Shown in pieces: positions 51,571 to 59,856 of a stretch of 64,000 bases of DNA. Under the pieces are notes generated by a model that did no database searches, was not told where the DNA came from, and was given only the letters and a program-made list of their open reading frames with translations. Source of the DNA: Pseudomonadota bacterium (GTDB taxonomy: Bacteria; Verrucomicrobiota; Verrucomicrobiia; Limisphaerales; SXTU01); contig RFVF01000015.1 in assembly GCA_009922615.1 (NCBI GenBank), positions 1-64,000 on the forward strand. Reading direction: 5' to 3'. Numbering within the stretch: the stretch's first letter is position 1; every line of letters begins with the position of its first letter. Both the position numbers and the translations under genes were made by a program.

Positions 51571-54219
51571 ATGAAAACTCTTTGCTTGTCCACCCTGTTG
51601 CTGGCGCTCTCGCTTCCGGCGCCCGCTCAAACCAAAGCCGCTGCGAAGGCAGATGATTTCCCCCCGCAGCCGCCCATCCCCGCGCTGCCGCCCCAGGAGA
51701 CGTTGAAGACTTTCAAGCTTCCGCCGGGCTATCACATGGAGCTGGTGCTCGCCGAGCCGCACATCAAGGAACCCGTCACCGCCGTGTTCGATGGCAATGG
51801 CCGCCTGTTCGTCGCTGAGATGCGGACCTACATGCAGGACATCGATGGCACGGGCGAACTCACGAACAAGAGCCGCGTCTCGCTCCACTGGTCCAGCAAG
51901 GGTGACGGCGTCATGGACAAGCACACTGTCTTCGCTGACAACCTCAAACTCCCGCGCATGATCCTCCCGCTCGGCCCGGGTGAATTGCTCATCAACGAGA
52001 CCGACACGCAGGACATCTATCTGTGGCGTGACAAGGACGGCGATGGCGTGGCTGACGAGAAGAAGCTCTGGTATGCGGGCGGACCACGCGGCGGCAACAT
52101 GGAGCACCAACAGTCCGGCCTCATCTGGTGCACGGACAACTGGCTCTACATGACCTACAACGCGTGGCGCCTGCGCTGGCAGGGTTACGACAAGGAGCCG
52201 TTGAAAGAAAACACGCCCGGCAACGGCGGCCAGTGGGGACTCACGCAGGACGACTGGGGCAAGCCGTGGTATGTGAACGCTGGCGGCGAACGCGGCCCGC
52301 TGAACTTCCAGACGCACATCTACTACGGTGCGCTGAACACGAAAGACCAGTTCGTTGGCGACTTCGCCAGCGTGTGGCCACTCGTGGGTCTCGCGGATGT
52401 GCAAGGCGGTTACGCACGCTTCCGCCCGGAAGATAAGACGCTCAACCACTTCACGGCCACCTGCGGCGCGGAAGTGTTTCGCGGCGACCGCCTGCCGACG
52501 GACCTGCGCGGCGATTTGCTTTTCTCCGAGCCTGTGGGTCGCTTGATCCGCCGCACGAAGATCGAGGTGAAAGACGGCGTCACGCGCTTGAGCAATCCCT
52601 ACGAGTCCGTGAAGGGCGAGTTCATCCGCAGCACCGATCCCAACTTCCGCGTCGTGAACATGAACACCGCGCCCGACGGCACTTTGTATCTGGTGGACAT
52701 GTATCGCGGCATCATCCAAGAGGGCAACTGGACGCGCGAGGGCAGCTACCTGCGCAAAGCCATTCTCCAATACAGCCTCGACAAAAACGTCGGGCGTGGC
52801 CGCATTTGGCGGCTCGTCCACGATGATTTCAAGCCCGGCCCGCAGCCGAAGATGGACGCCGAGAAATCCACCGACCTCGTTGCGCACCTCGCGCATCCGA
52901 ATGGTTGGTGGCGTGACACCGCGCAGCGCACGCTTGTCATTCGCAATGACAAGACTGTCCTGCCCGCGCTGGAAAGCATGGCGCGCACGCACGCCAACCC
53001 CCTCGCCCGTATGCACGCGCTTTGGACAATCGAAGGCCTCGGCGCACTCGACGCGGCACTGGCCCGCGAAAAGTTGAAGGACACTCACCCGCAAGTCCGC
53101 ATCGCCGCATTGCGTGCGAGCGAGACCCTGTTGAAGGCAGGCGACAAATCGTTCGAGACAGATTACACGGCGCTTGCGAAGGGCAAGGACATTGACCTGG
53201 CGTGGCAGGCGTTGCTGACGGCCAACACGTTGAAAATCACCAACAGCCGCAGCCTGCTCATCAGCTCCATTGCCGCGACCAATGCGCCGAAAGTCTTCAA
53301 GGAACTCGGCGTGATGCTGCTCGCGCCGCCGACTTCGTGGGGCAAGGAGTTCAGCGGTGCGGACAAAAATCTGCTGACCAAGGGCGAGGCGGTGTTCAAG
53401 GAGTTGTGTTTCGCCTGCCACGGCTTCGATGGACGCGGGATGCCCGTCGAAGGTGGCAAGCCCGGCACTACGCTCGCGCCGCCACTGGCTGGCTCGCCGC
53501 GCGTCGTGGGCCAGCGCGAGGCCATCATCCACATCCTGCTCAAGGGCCTGGCTGGTCCCATCAACGGCAAGACCTACGAGGCGCTCATGGTGCCGATGGA
53601 AAGCAACAACGACGAGTGGATCGCCAGCGTCGCGAGTTACGTGCGCAACAGCTTCGGCAACAAGGCCGGCATGGTCAGCGTGAAGGATGTCGCCGCGCTT
53701 CGCGCCGAGGCGAAGATTCGCACGCAGCCGTGGACCGTGGAGGAACTCGCCGCCGCGCTGCCCAACGCGCCGCTGGCCAACCGCGCGGCTTGGAAGCTCA
53801 CCGCGAGCCACAACGCCGCCGCCCTCACCAACGCCGTGGACGGCAAAGCCGACACGCGCTACGACACGAAGAAGCAGCAGGAACCCGGCATGTGGGTGCA
53901 GATCGAGCTGCCCAGCGAGACAGCGATCACCGGCGTGCGCCTCGACGCTGCCGGTTCAGGCAATGATTTCCCGCGTGGCTACAAGGTGGAGCTTTCCGCC
54001 GACGGCCAGACGTGGGGCAAGCCCGTCGCCACCGGCGAAGGCAAAGCTGCGCTGACGGACATCAAGTTCCCGACCGCAAAGACGAAGTTCATCCGCATCA
54101 CGCAGACCGGCAGCGCGCCCGGCAAGTTCTGGAGCATCCACGAGCTGGATGTGCTGTCGGACAGCAAAGGCAAAATCGTCGAGGGCAAAGCCACGGCAAA
54201 GTTGCCGACGCTGGAGTAG
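51571..54219 (+). CDS. PVC-type dehydrogenase-like propeller with HEAT region, cytochrome c and discoidin-like domain
   Basis: This 882-residue exported protein has a signal peptide at 1-17 (TLLLALSLPAPAQ). Residues about 30-420 form a sugar-dehydrogenase-like propeller typical of PVC proteins: FKLPPGYHMELVLAEPHIKEP in pieces, VFDGNGRLFVAEMRTYMQ, DGTLYLVDMYRGIIQEG. Residues 430-570 are HEAT-like helices (HPNGWWRDTAQRTLV, HALWTIEGLGAL). A cytochrome c module holds C613-FA-C616-H617 as heme attachment, with a later Met (ALMVPMESN) as possible axial ligand. Residues 735-870 resemble an F5/8 type C fold (WVQIELPSETAITGVRL, GYKVELSADGQTW). Periplasmic oxidation of a sugar or polyol with electrons passed to the heme is inferred. 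Confidence 0.88.
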   Translation: MKTLCLSTLLLALSLPAPAQTKAAAKADDFPPQPPIPALPPQETLKTFKLPPGYHMELVLAEPHIKEPVTAVFDGNGRLFVAEMRTYMQDIDGTGELTNKSRVSLHWSSKGDGVMDKHTVFADNLKLPRMILPLGPGELLINETDTQDIYLWRDKDGDGVADEKKLWYAGGPRGGNMEHQQSGLIWCTDNWLYMTYNAWRLRWQGYDKEPLKENTPGNGGQWGLTQDDWGKPWYVNAGGERGPLNFQTHIYYGALNTKDQFVGDFASVWPLVGLADVQGGYARFRPEDKTLNHFTATCGAEVFRGDRLPTDLRGDLLFSEPVGRLIRRTKIEVKDGVTRLSNPYESVKGEFIRSTDPNFRVVNMNTAPDGTLYLVDMYRGIIQEGNWTREGSYLRKAILQYSLDKNVGRGRIWRLVHDDFKPGPQPKMDAEKSTDLVAHLAHPNGWWRDTAQRTLVIRNDKTVLPALESMARTHANPLARMHALWTIEGLGALDAALAREKLKDTHPQVRIAALRASETLLKAGDKSFETDYTALAKGKDIDLAWQALLTANTLKITNSRSLLISSIAATNAPKVFKELGVMLLAPPTSWGKEFSGADKNLLTKGEAVFKELCFACHGFDGRGMPVEGGKPGTTLAPPLAGSPRVVGQREAIIHILLKGLAGPINGKTYEALMVPMESNNDEWIASVASYVRNSFGNKAGMVSVKDVAALRAEAKIRTQPWTVEELAAALPNAPLANRAAWKLTASHNAAALTNAVDGKADTRYDTKKQQEPGMWVQIELPSETAITGVRLDAAGSGNDFPRGYKVELSADGQTWGKPVATGEGKAALTDIKFPTAKTKFIRITQTGSAPGKFWSIHELDVLSDSKGKIVEGKATAKLPTLE

Positions 54220-54230
54220 CCCGCGCCGTC

Positions 54231-55364
54231 CTACTTCGGCCCGCCGAGCTTGCGGCGGTGTTTCCACAGCTCGCCGGGCTTAAAGATGCCTTCGGGTGTG
54301 ATGATACCGGTGATGAGTTCTGGCGGCGTGACATCGAAGCCGGGGTTGCGCGCCCCGCTCGTCGGATTCGCCACGCGCACGTAAGCGCGCTCCCCAGATT
54401 TTTGCCTTTCACCTTTTTCCTTTTGCCTTGCGACCACGCCCCACGCTCCCAGCACTTCATTCTCACTCCGTTCCTCGATGGGAATGCCCCGCCCCGACTT
54501 CATCTGCCAGTCAATCGTCGAGCGCGGGATGGCGACGTAGAAGGGGATGCCGTGGCGCTTCGCCAGCACGGCCTTCGTGTAGGTGCCAATCTTGTTCGCC
54601 ACCTCGCCGGTGCGGCCCAGCGTTCGGTCGCTGCCCACGATGACGAGGTCAATCTCCCCGCGCCACATGAGGAAGCCGGCGGCGTTGTCGGCGATGATTT
54701 GGTGCGACACGCCCTGCTGCGCCAGCTCCCACGCGGTGAGCGTCGCGCCCTGCGAGCGCGGGCGCGTCTCGTCGCAGAAGACGTGGAACTGGCGGCCCGC
54801 CGCCTGCGCGGCATACATCGGCGCGGTGGCGGTGCCGATATCCACGAAGGCCAGCCAGCCGGCGTTGCAATGCGTGAGCACCCGCATGCCGTCGCGAATC
54901 AACTTCGCGCCGTGCTGGCCGATGGCTTCGCAATGCGCCACGTCCTCGTCGGCGAAGTGCGCGGCGGCGGCGAGGGCGAGGGCCTGCTGCTCCGCAACAG
55001 TCGTGCCGGCGGACATCGCGCGACGCACATCAAGCATCGCGTTGACGGGGTCAACGGCGGTGGGCCGGGCTTCCTTCAGTGTTTGGAAAACGACTTCAAC
55101 GTGCGCCTGAAACTTCGCCAGGTCCTTCCCGCGAAACGCCCGCGCGCCCTGCGCCAGGCCGTAAGCCGCCGTCGCGCCGATGGCGCCCGCGCCGCGCACG
55201 ACCATGTCGCGGACGGCGACGGCGGTGGCGCGGAAGTCGCGCGTGCCGACGACCTTGAACGCGTGCGGCAGCAGGCGTTGCTCGATGAGCCGGACTTGGT
55301 TCTTCGCCGCGTCGAAGCTGACGGTGCGGTAGTGGCGCGTGCGCCCGCGGACGGTCACGTTCAT
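54231..55364 (-). CDS. mtnA: S-methyl-5-thioribose-1-phosphate isomerase
   Basis: This 377-residue enzyme of the methionine salvage pathway converts methylthioribose-1-phosphate to methylthioribulose-1-phosphate. Family landmarks are MVVRGAGAIGATAAYGLAQG in part, LTHCNAGWLA (catalytic Cys), ETRPRSQGATLTAWEL, IVGSDRTLGRTGEVANKIGTY in part (catalytic Asp) and NPGFDVTPPELITGIITPEG. Residues about 312-321 (ARQKEKGERQ) are an odd Lys/Glu/Arg/Gln-rich insertion between EEVLGAWG-like and VRVANP segments, encoded by an A/T-rich tandem 7-bp repeat. The ATG at 55364 was chosen; sequence upstream is non-homologous. It lies 47 bases downstream of the small Cys/His protein gene on the same strand. Confidence 0.93.
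   Translation of the reverse strand: MNVTVRGRTRHYRTVSFDAAKNQVRLIEQRLLPHAFKVVGTRDFRATAVAVRDMVVRGAGAIGATAAYGLAQGARAFRGKDLAKFQAHVEVVFQTLKEARPTAVDPVNAMLDVRRAMSAGTTVAEQQALALAAAAHFADEDVAHCEAIGQHGAKLIRDGMRVLTHCNAGWLAFVDIGTATAPMYAAQAAGRQFHVFCDETRPRSQGATLTAWELAQQGVSHQIIADNAAGFLMWRGEIDLVIVGSDRTLGRTGEVANKIGTYTKAVLAKRHGIPFYVAIPRSTIDWQMKSGRGIPIEERSENEVLGAWGVVARQKEKGERQKSGERAYVRVANPTSGARNPGFDVTPPELITGIITPEGIFKPGELWKHRRKLGGPK
54402..54429. repeat. Degenerate tandem 7-bp repeat (four units) inside mtnA, site C
   Basis: On the plus strand: TTGCCTT, TCACCTT, TTTCCTT, TTGCCTT, period exactly 7, in frame with mtnA on the opposite strand, where it encodes a Lys/Glu/Arg/Gln-rich insertion. Its base composition is far more AT-rich than the gene around it. 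Confidence 0.68.
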
Positions 55365-55411
55365 GCGCGGAGTGTGCGGAGCAGGCGGGGACGGGGAAAG
55401 GATTTTGGCTG

Positions 55412-55729
55412 CTATCGGGCTGGAACCGCATTGGTCGTTAGCCAAGATGTCCGGGCGGCGGTGCAATCTGGACAGACGAACACTCGGGCGAAGGACTGTC
55501 CGGTTCCCATACACCAACCACTTTCATACGGCTCATTCGCGTGAGGAAAGAAATGTTTCCTTGCCCGTTGCCTCGCCCAAACCTCCGGGCTGCGCTTCAT
55601 TCCCCAGTCCAAATCAACCAACGTCTTTCCCATCGGTCCGCCATGAACTTCACAAACATCGCGCTCGCCTCTTGTCGCGTCATAGACGACGAAATGCCAA
55701 GCCGCCAAGCAGACGGTCAGCGCAATCAC
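55412..55729 (-). CDS. Small membrane-anchored or exported Cys/His-motif protein
   Basis: This 105-residue protein starts at a GTG whose GTGA overlaps the stop of the upstream aldo/keto reductase gene, which decides the start. Residues 1-16 are hydrophobic (ALTVCLAAWHFVVY), a signal or anchor. The rest has the pattern CEVHGGPM, WARQRARKHFFPHANEP, SGWC and FVCPDCTAARTSW. This CxVH...FPHA...GxC...CPxC arrangement recurs in small uncharacterised PVC proteins I recall, and looks suited to binding a metal ion. Function unknown. Same strand and close spacing link it to the reductase and mtnA. Confidence 0.75.
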   Translation of the reverse strand: MIALTVCLAAWHFVVYDATRGERDVCEVHGGPMGKTLVDLDWGMKRSPEVWARQRARKHFFPHANEPYESGWCMGTGQSFARVFVCPDCTAARTSWLTTNAVPAR

Positions 55730-56793
55730 TCGTCGAAGCTCGCGGCGTTGTGGCCGGGGAACCAGTGGTCGGCCTGGCCCAGCAGGTTGTAGCGCATCTT
55801 GCCCCAGTCCACGAGGTCGAGGGACTTGGCGTAGGTCCAGAGGCGGAGGATTTCGCTGACGTTGATTTCGCCGGGCACGTCCACGTAGCTCGGCAGGCCC
55901 TCGAACCACCGGCGGCACCAGTCGTCGCCCAGCACGCGGAGCATCTCGGCGCGCAGCCGGGCCTCGATGGGGGCGATGACTTCCGCCGCGCGGTCGTAGT
56001 GCGCGAGGCCGGCGACGTGGTCGTCGAAGTCAGAGGGTTTGGCCGCGCCGCAACTGAGGGTGTGGACCTCCGGGCGGGCGAGGCAGTAGAGGGAGTTGAA
56101 CTGCATGGGCGTGAGCGGCGCGCAGAGGTCCACGAGTTTGGGCGGGGGGGCGTAGAGTTTGCCGCCCTTGTCGTTGGGGCTGATGATGAAGACGCCCATG
56201 TCGAGGCGGGTGGCGGCTTCGATGGCGGCCCAGTTGAGGTCGTTGACGAAATACCAGTGGACGTTGAAGTAGGCGAACTCGCCGGAGTTGACGGCGTCGA
56301 GGATGATGTCGGTGGTGGCGTGGGTGCTGAAGCCGATGTGGCGGCAGCGACCTTCGCGCTGGAGGCGGCGGGCGGCTTCGAGGCAGCCGCCTTTGCGGAG
56401 GGTCCAGTCGAGGTGCTGGCGGTGGTTGATGCCGTGGAAGGAGAGGAGGTCCACGTGGTCGAGCCGCAGGTGCTTCATGGACTGGTCGAAGGTGCGGAGG
56501 AATTCCTCGGGGGTGGCGAAGGGGGCGACCTTGGTCTGGACGATGAGTTTCTCACGCTTGATTTGCGGGAGCACCCAGCCGAGTTGCATTTCGCTGGAGC
56601 CGTAGCCGCGCGCGGTCTCGATGTGGTTGATGCCGAGCTCGAGGGCGCGGTGGATGGTGGCTTCGAGGTTGGCCTGGCCGGCGGCGGGGACTTCGTGCGG
56701 GGGCACGTCCTGCCACTTGTGCTGGTAGCGCATGCCGCCGCAGGAGAAGACGGGCATTTGCAACTCAGTTTTCCCAAAGCGGCGGTATTTCAT
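55726..56793 (-). CDS. Aldo/keto reductase family protein
   Basis: This 355-residue TIM-barrel oxidoreductase probably uses NADPH. N-terminal MKYRRFGKTELQMPVFSCGG is standard. The tetrad region reads NHIETARGYGSSEMQLG: the usual Asp is Glu, the Tyr is kept; IVQTKV gives the Lys and DLLSFHGINH the His. The C-terminal end (CRRWFEGLP, PGEINVSEILRLW, KMRYNLLGQADHWFPG) aligns with the region that holds a CxxCxxC iron-sulfur motif in related AKRs, but only one Cys remains here, so no cluster is expected. The ATG at 56793 begins the conserved fold. First gene of an apparent operon with the small Cys/His protein and mtnA. Substrate unknown. Confidence 0.9.
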   Translation of the reverse strand: MKYRRFGKTELQMPVFSCGGMRYQHKWQDVPPHEVPAAGQANLEATIHRALELGINHIETARGYGSSEMQLGWVLPQIKREKLIVQTKVAPFATPEEFLRTFDQSMKHLRLDHVDLLSFHGINHRQHLDWTLRKGGCLEAARRLQREGRCRHIGFSTHATTDIILDAVNSGEFAYFNVHWYFVNDLNWAAIEAATRLDMGVFIISPNDKGGKLYAPPPKLVDLCAPLTPMQFNSLYCLARPEVHTLSCGAAKPSDFDDHVAGLAHYDRAAEVIAPIEARLRAEMLRVLGDDWCRRWFEGLPSYVDVPGEINVSEILRLWTYAKSLDLVDWGKMRYNLLGQADHWFPGHNAASFDE

Positions 56794-56900
56794 GGGCCGA
56801 GCTTGGCAGGAGGGATGCGCGGGAGGCAATGCGTTTACTGCACGCGTGGCTTGACGCGCACCGGCCTTCTTGGAAGTCTCCCGTCGCCCAATCAAAGCGC

Positions 56901-57491
56901 ATGAAAGTCCTGATCGTTGAAGATGACCCAGTGGTCCGCCGGATCCTTGAAGACCTGCTGACCCGCTGGCAATACGAGGTCGTCAGCACCACCAACGGCG
57001 AGCAGGCGATTCAGGCGCTTCAGGTTGAAAATCCCCCGCGCCTCGCGGTCATCGACTGGCAGATGCCCGGCATGGACGGCGTGGAGCTGTGCTGTCGCGC
57101 GCGCCATCAGCTCAAGCTTTCGCCGCTCTACATGATCCTGCTCACCATCCGGGGTGGAAAGGCGAACATCGTCCAAGGTCTCGAATCCGGCGCGGACGAT
57201 TACATCACGAAGCCTTTCGACCAGGAGGAGTTGAAAGCCCGCGTGCAAGTCGGCGCCCGCGTGGTGCATCTCCAGACCGAGCTGGCCGCCCGCGTCAGCG
57301 ATCTCGAGGTTGCGCTGGAGCATGTGAAACAACTTCAGGGCCTGCTGCCCATCTGCTGCTACTGCAAGAAAATCCGCGACGACCGGAACTACTGGCACGA
57401 GGTGGAGTCCTACATCACGACGCACTCGCAGGCCAAGTTCACCCACGGCATCTGCCCTGAGTGCTACCAGAAGGTTGTGCAGCAGATTTAA
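56901..57491 (+). CDS. Response regulator with C-terminal Cys-rich (putative zinc-binding) tail
   Basis: This protein has 196 residues from the ATG at 56901. The receiver domain (1-120) has the acidic pair in LIVEDDP, phosphoacceptor Asp52 in AVIDWQMPGMDG, Thr in ILLTIRGG and Lys in DDYITKPFDQEELKARV. A short coiled coil (LQTELAARVSDLEVALEHV) leads to a C-terminal motif LPICCYCKKIRD...YWHEVESYI...HGICPEC, with two Cys pairs that could hold a zinc ion. There is no DNA-binding domain, so output is probably through protein contact. This tail recurs in response regulators and PAS proteins of many bacteria, function unknown. No histidine kinase is adjacent. Confidence 0.92.
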   Translation: MKVLIVEDDPVVRRILEDLLTRWQYEVVSTTNGEQAIQALQVENPPRLAVIDWQMPGMDGVELCCRARHQLKLSPLYMILLTIRGGKANIVQGLESGADDYITKPFDQEELKARVQVGARVVHLQTELAARVSDLEVALEHVKQLQGLLPICCYCKKIRDDRNYWHEVESYITTHSQAKFTHGICPECYQKVVQQI

Positions 57492-57524
57492 GTTCCGCGG
57501 TGGCAAACCCGCCGCTCCCCTCGC

Positions 57525-58607
57525 TCACTTCCAGTGCGTGTAGAGCGTGCGCACGTCGCGCGCATTGAGCCGGTAAATCAAGGCAACCATCGTCCGCTTC
57601 TGCCCGCCGATGTCCACGTCCACCGCGACCTCGAAGACGGCGCTGCGCACGTTGAGGGTCTGAGATTGAGCCAGTTGCTGGATCGCCGCCGGGTTGATGC
57701 CGGGCACGCTGGCCAACTCGCCGACACCCCGAAAAGGCGTGTCATCCTCGGTGCCGTCTTGCCCATCGACCCCCGCGCGGCGGTTGATGATGGCCTGCGC
57801 TGTGGGGCCGTCCACCCCGAGCACGGTTTGCAGCACGAGCGCGGAGGCGGTGTTGAGATTCACGAACCTTGCCGAGGTGGTGGTGAAAATGTCCTTCAGC
57901 GCGTTGGTGTAAATGGGGCCGTTGTATTTGTTCACCATCAAGGCCCGGCCCGTCACGCTGCGCGGCACGTCGATCTGGCTCAGGTCCGTGCCGTGGAACA
58001 TGTCCGGCGTCACGCCGCGAATGAGCATCAGTTCGGTCAGGTCGTCCAGCGGCCCGTTCTTGGCCTGATATGGCGGTGCCAAGCTCAAGTAGTATTCGCT
58101 CTCCGCGCCGTTGGGCCGCGGCTGGTCGTCGGGATCAATCCAATCGAGAATTGAGTCCGAAACTTGGCTGGCCTCGGTCACGTCCACGCCCACCAGCTTG
58201 AGGGCCTGCGCGAGAATCGGTGGGCTGGCGGCGTTGATGTTCACCTTCCGTTCGCAATCCGTGAGTTTCACGGTGAAGGTGCCCGGCCCGAGCCGCACGT
58301 CGGTGAGCGAGACGGCGGCGAGCGCGTCGTTTGTGCCCATCGGTCCGCCGGCCCACTTCTGGTTTAACGCATCGTAGGGCTCGTTGGGAACGTTCATCTG
58401 CTGCGCAACGACGTAGCGCGCCAGCTCGACGCCTGAGCGGCCCAGCCACTCGTAGTCGTAGTCGTGCGAAGCGTTGCGAGCGAGCGTGGTCTCGACCTTG
58501 ACCGAGTAAGCAAACCCGCCCGCCAGCACCGCCAGCACCACGATCACGAGCATCACGATGATGAGCGCGATGCCGGACCGAGCCTGGCGGTGAGGAATGA
58601 GCTTCAT
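57525..58607 (-). CDS. gspK: Type II secretion system minor pseudopilin GspK
   Basis: This 360-residue protein has N-terminal RSGIALIIVMLVIVVLAVLAGG, the GspK-type prepilin segment, which lacks the Glu at position 5 found in other pseudopilins. The large globular part has two helix-hairpin-helix-like stretches: PILAQALKLVGVD, and LNTASALVLQTVLGVDGPTAQAI in part, then GVGELASVPGINPAAIQ. GspK caps the pseudopilus tip together with GspI and GspJ in characterised systems. It is the last gene in the F-H-I-J-K order, and its ATG overlaps the gspJ stop by four bases. Confidence 0.88.
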   Translation of the reverse strand: MKLIPHRQARSGIALIIVMLVIVVLAVLAGGFAYSVKVETTLARNASHDYDYEWLGRSGVELARYVVAQQMNVPNEPYDALNQKWAGGPMGTNDALAAVSLTDVRLGPGTFTVKLTDCERKVNINAASPPILAQALKLVGVDVTEASQVSDSILDWIDPDDQPRPNGAESEYYLSLAPPYQAKNGPLDDLTELMLIRGVTPDMFHGTDLSQIDVPRSVTGRALMVNKYNGPIYTNALKDIFTTTSARFVNLNTASALVLQTVLGVDGPTAQAIINRRAGVDGQDGTEDDTPFRGVGELASVPGINPAAIQQLAQSQTLNVRSAVFEVAVDVDIGGQKRTMVALIYRLNARDVRTLYTHWK

Positions 58608-59407
58608 CGCCGGATCGGGTTGGCTGGAGGATTCTGTAAGCCGACACCTCCAAGAGGGCGCAACACACCTTGCAGTTCACGATTCACGCCCTGCCCGCCG
58701 GGCGAAATCACGCTGCTGACCAGCACGGAGGGCGGTGAGCCCGCCTGCGCTCCGCCCATGCCCAGCGTCACGCGCACCATCTTGGGCAACTGGTTGGTCT
58801 GGAGCCACTCGACATCCCAGTCGCCGATGTTCGTGCTCCAGAACTCAACGCCGAAGACCGCGAGATTACGCGTGAGCGTGAGCGTGTAGGATTCCTCGAT
58901 CGGCGAGTTCGTCGGCGTCAGTAGCGAGGCTTGCCGCAAGATGAGCGAGGGCGGGCCGCTGTTCGTGCCCGGCTGCACAGCGAAGGTCACGCGGCGCAGC
59001 GGCTGGTTGGGAAACATTCCACTGCCGGGAAAATCGTCCGGCAGATGCGCAACGAAACTGAGGAAGGCGAACTTCTCATCGGTCGTGTCTGAGAGGAACG
59101 AGTAGTAGCGCGGGTTGCCGGCGTAGAGCACGGCGGACGCGAGGGATTGTTCGAGTGCCTGTCGCGCGATGCGGATGCGCTGCACCTCGTCAGCGGCGGT
59201 GTTGCCCGCCTTCGCCGCGCGCAAGACGGCGGTCCAGCTCGCGTAGATGGCCGTCACGATGGTGCCGAGGATGGCCACGGCGACGAGCAGTTCGATGATC
59301 GTGAAGGCGCGAATGCGAGGCGGGTGACCGGTGACAGATGACGGGTGACGGTCGCGCGAACGCGCTGAGTCACTGGTCGCCTGCCCTTTGTCATCGGTCA
59401 TTTTCAT
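58604..59407 (-). CDS. gspJ: Type II secretion system minor pseudopilin GspJ-like
   Basis: This 267-residue protein has a prepilin motif RIRA-FTIIELLVAVAILG: cleavage before Phe35, Glu at +5, but Ala rather than Gly at -1. The leader is 34 residues, long for a type IV-like prepilin, and part of it (residues about 1-29) is encoded by 7-bp repeats. After the helix come RIARQALEQSLASAVLY and a beta-rich domain ending in LGGVGLQNP, consistent with GspJ. Assigned J by order and size, with moderate certainty. Four-base overlaps on both sides join it to gspI and gspK. Confidence 0.82.
   Translation of the reverse strand: MKMTDDKGQATSDSARSRDRHPSSVTGHPPRIRAFTIIELLVAVAILGTIVTAIYASWTAVLRAAKAGNTAADEVQRIRIARQALEQSLASAVLYAGNPRYYSFLSDTTDEKFAFLSFVAHLPDDFPGSGMFPNQPLRRVTFAVQPGTNSGPPSLILRQASLLTPTNSPIEESYTLTLTRNLAVFGVEFWSTNIGDWDVEWLQTNQLPKMVRVTLGMGGAQAGSPPSVLVSSVISPGGQGVNRELQGVLRPLGGVGLQNPPANPIRR
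59323..59401. repeat. Facing 7-bp repeat arrays encoding the GspJ leader, site D
   Basis: On the plus strand GGTGACC, GGTGACA, GATGACG, GGTGACG (59323-59350) face GAGTCAC, TGGTCGC, CTGCCCT, TTGTCAT, CGGTCAT (59367-59401). The period is 7 in each. GGTGAC units in one array complement GTCAC/GTCAT units in the other, so the RNA could fold. Both lie in the part of gspJ that encodes the prepilin leader. Confidence 0.62.
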
Positions 59408-59856
59408 CGCTTGAAGCCCGAGCTGACGCCCATCGGCGAGTCGGGCCGGTAGAGGAAGATGGAAAGCCGGCTCTCTGCCGCCATGCGAGCACCAGACGAA
59501 CCGTCATACACGGTGAAGTCCACCTGAAACAGGCCGTTGGTGCCTACCATCGTGATGTTGCGGCTCCATGAGACGCCGGGATACAGGTTGCCGAAGTTTC
59601 CCGAGTCACTGCCTTCCTCGAGCTTGTTGGTCAGCGACAACTCGGAGGCGAGACTGCCAATGTCCACGGAAGTTTTTTGGAGCCGCTGCACGTTCTTCAG
59701 GTTCTGCGAAACCAGTTCCAGGATCGCAAACACGCTCATGAAGAAAATGCCGACGGCGATCATCACTTCGAGCAGCGTGAAGGCAGGGGCCGCAGGCCGC
59801 GGGCCGCAGTGCACCACGTCACCTGTCGCCGGCCACTTTTCCCGTGTCACCTTCAT
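59404..59856 (-). CDS. gspI: Type II secretion system minor pseudopilin GspI-like
   Basis: This 150-residue protein has the prepilin motif PAAPA-FTLLEVMIAVGIFFMSV in part: cleavage before Phe26, Glu +5 present, Ala at -1. The helix is followed by a short beta domain (VSWSRNITMVGTNGLFQVDF in part), right in size for GspI. The 25-residue leader is almost entirely encoded by tandem 7-bp repeats (59788-59850), including Cys and Pro-rich GPRPAAP. Overlaps gspH and gspJ by four bases each. The I assignment rests on size and order. Confidence 0.82.
   Translation of the reverse strand: MKVTREKWPATGDVVHCGPRPAAPAFTLLEVMIAVGIFFMSVFAILELVSQNLKNVQRLQKTSVDIGSLASELSLTNKLEEGSDSGNFGNLYPGVSWSRNITMVGTNGLFQVDFTVYDGSSGARMAAESRLSIFLYRPDSPMGVSSGFKR
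59788..59850. repeat. 7-bp repeat arrays encoding the GspI leader, site E
   Basis: GGCCGCA, GGCCGCG, GGCCGCA (59788-59808), then after 7 bases ACGTCAC, CTGTCGC, CGGCCAC, TTTTCCC, GTGTCAC (59816-59850), all in 7-bp register. The NNGTCAC unit is shared with the second array of site D, 415 bases away in the next gene. It spans codons 3-23 of gspI. Confidence 0.6.
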
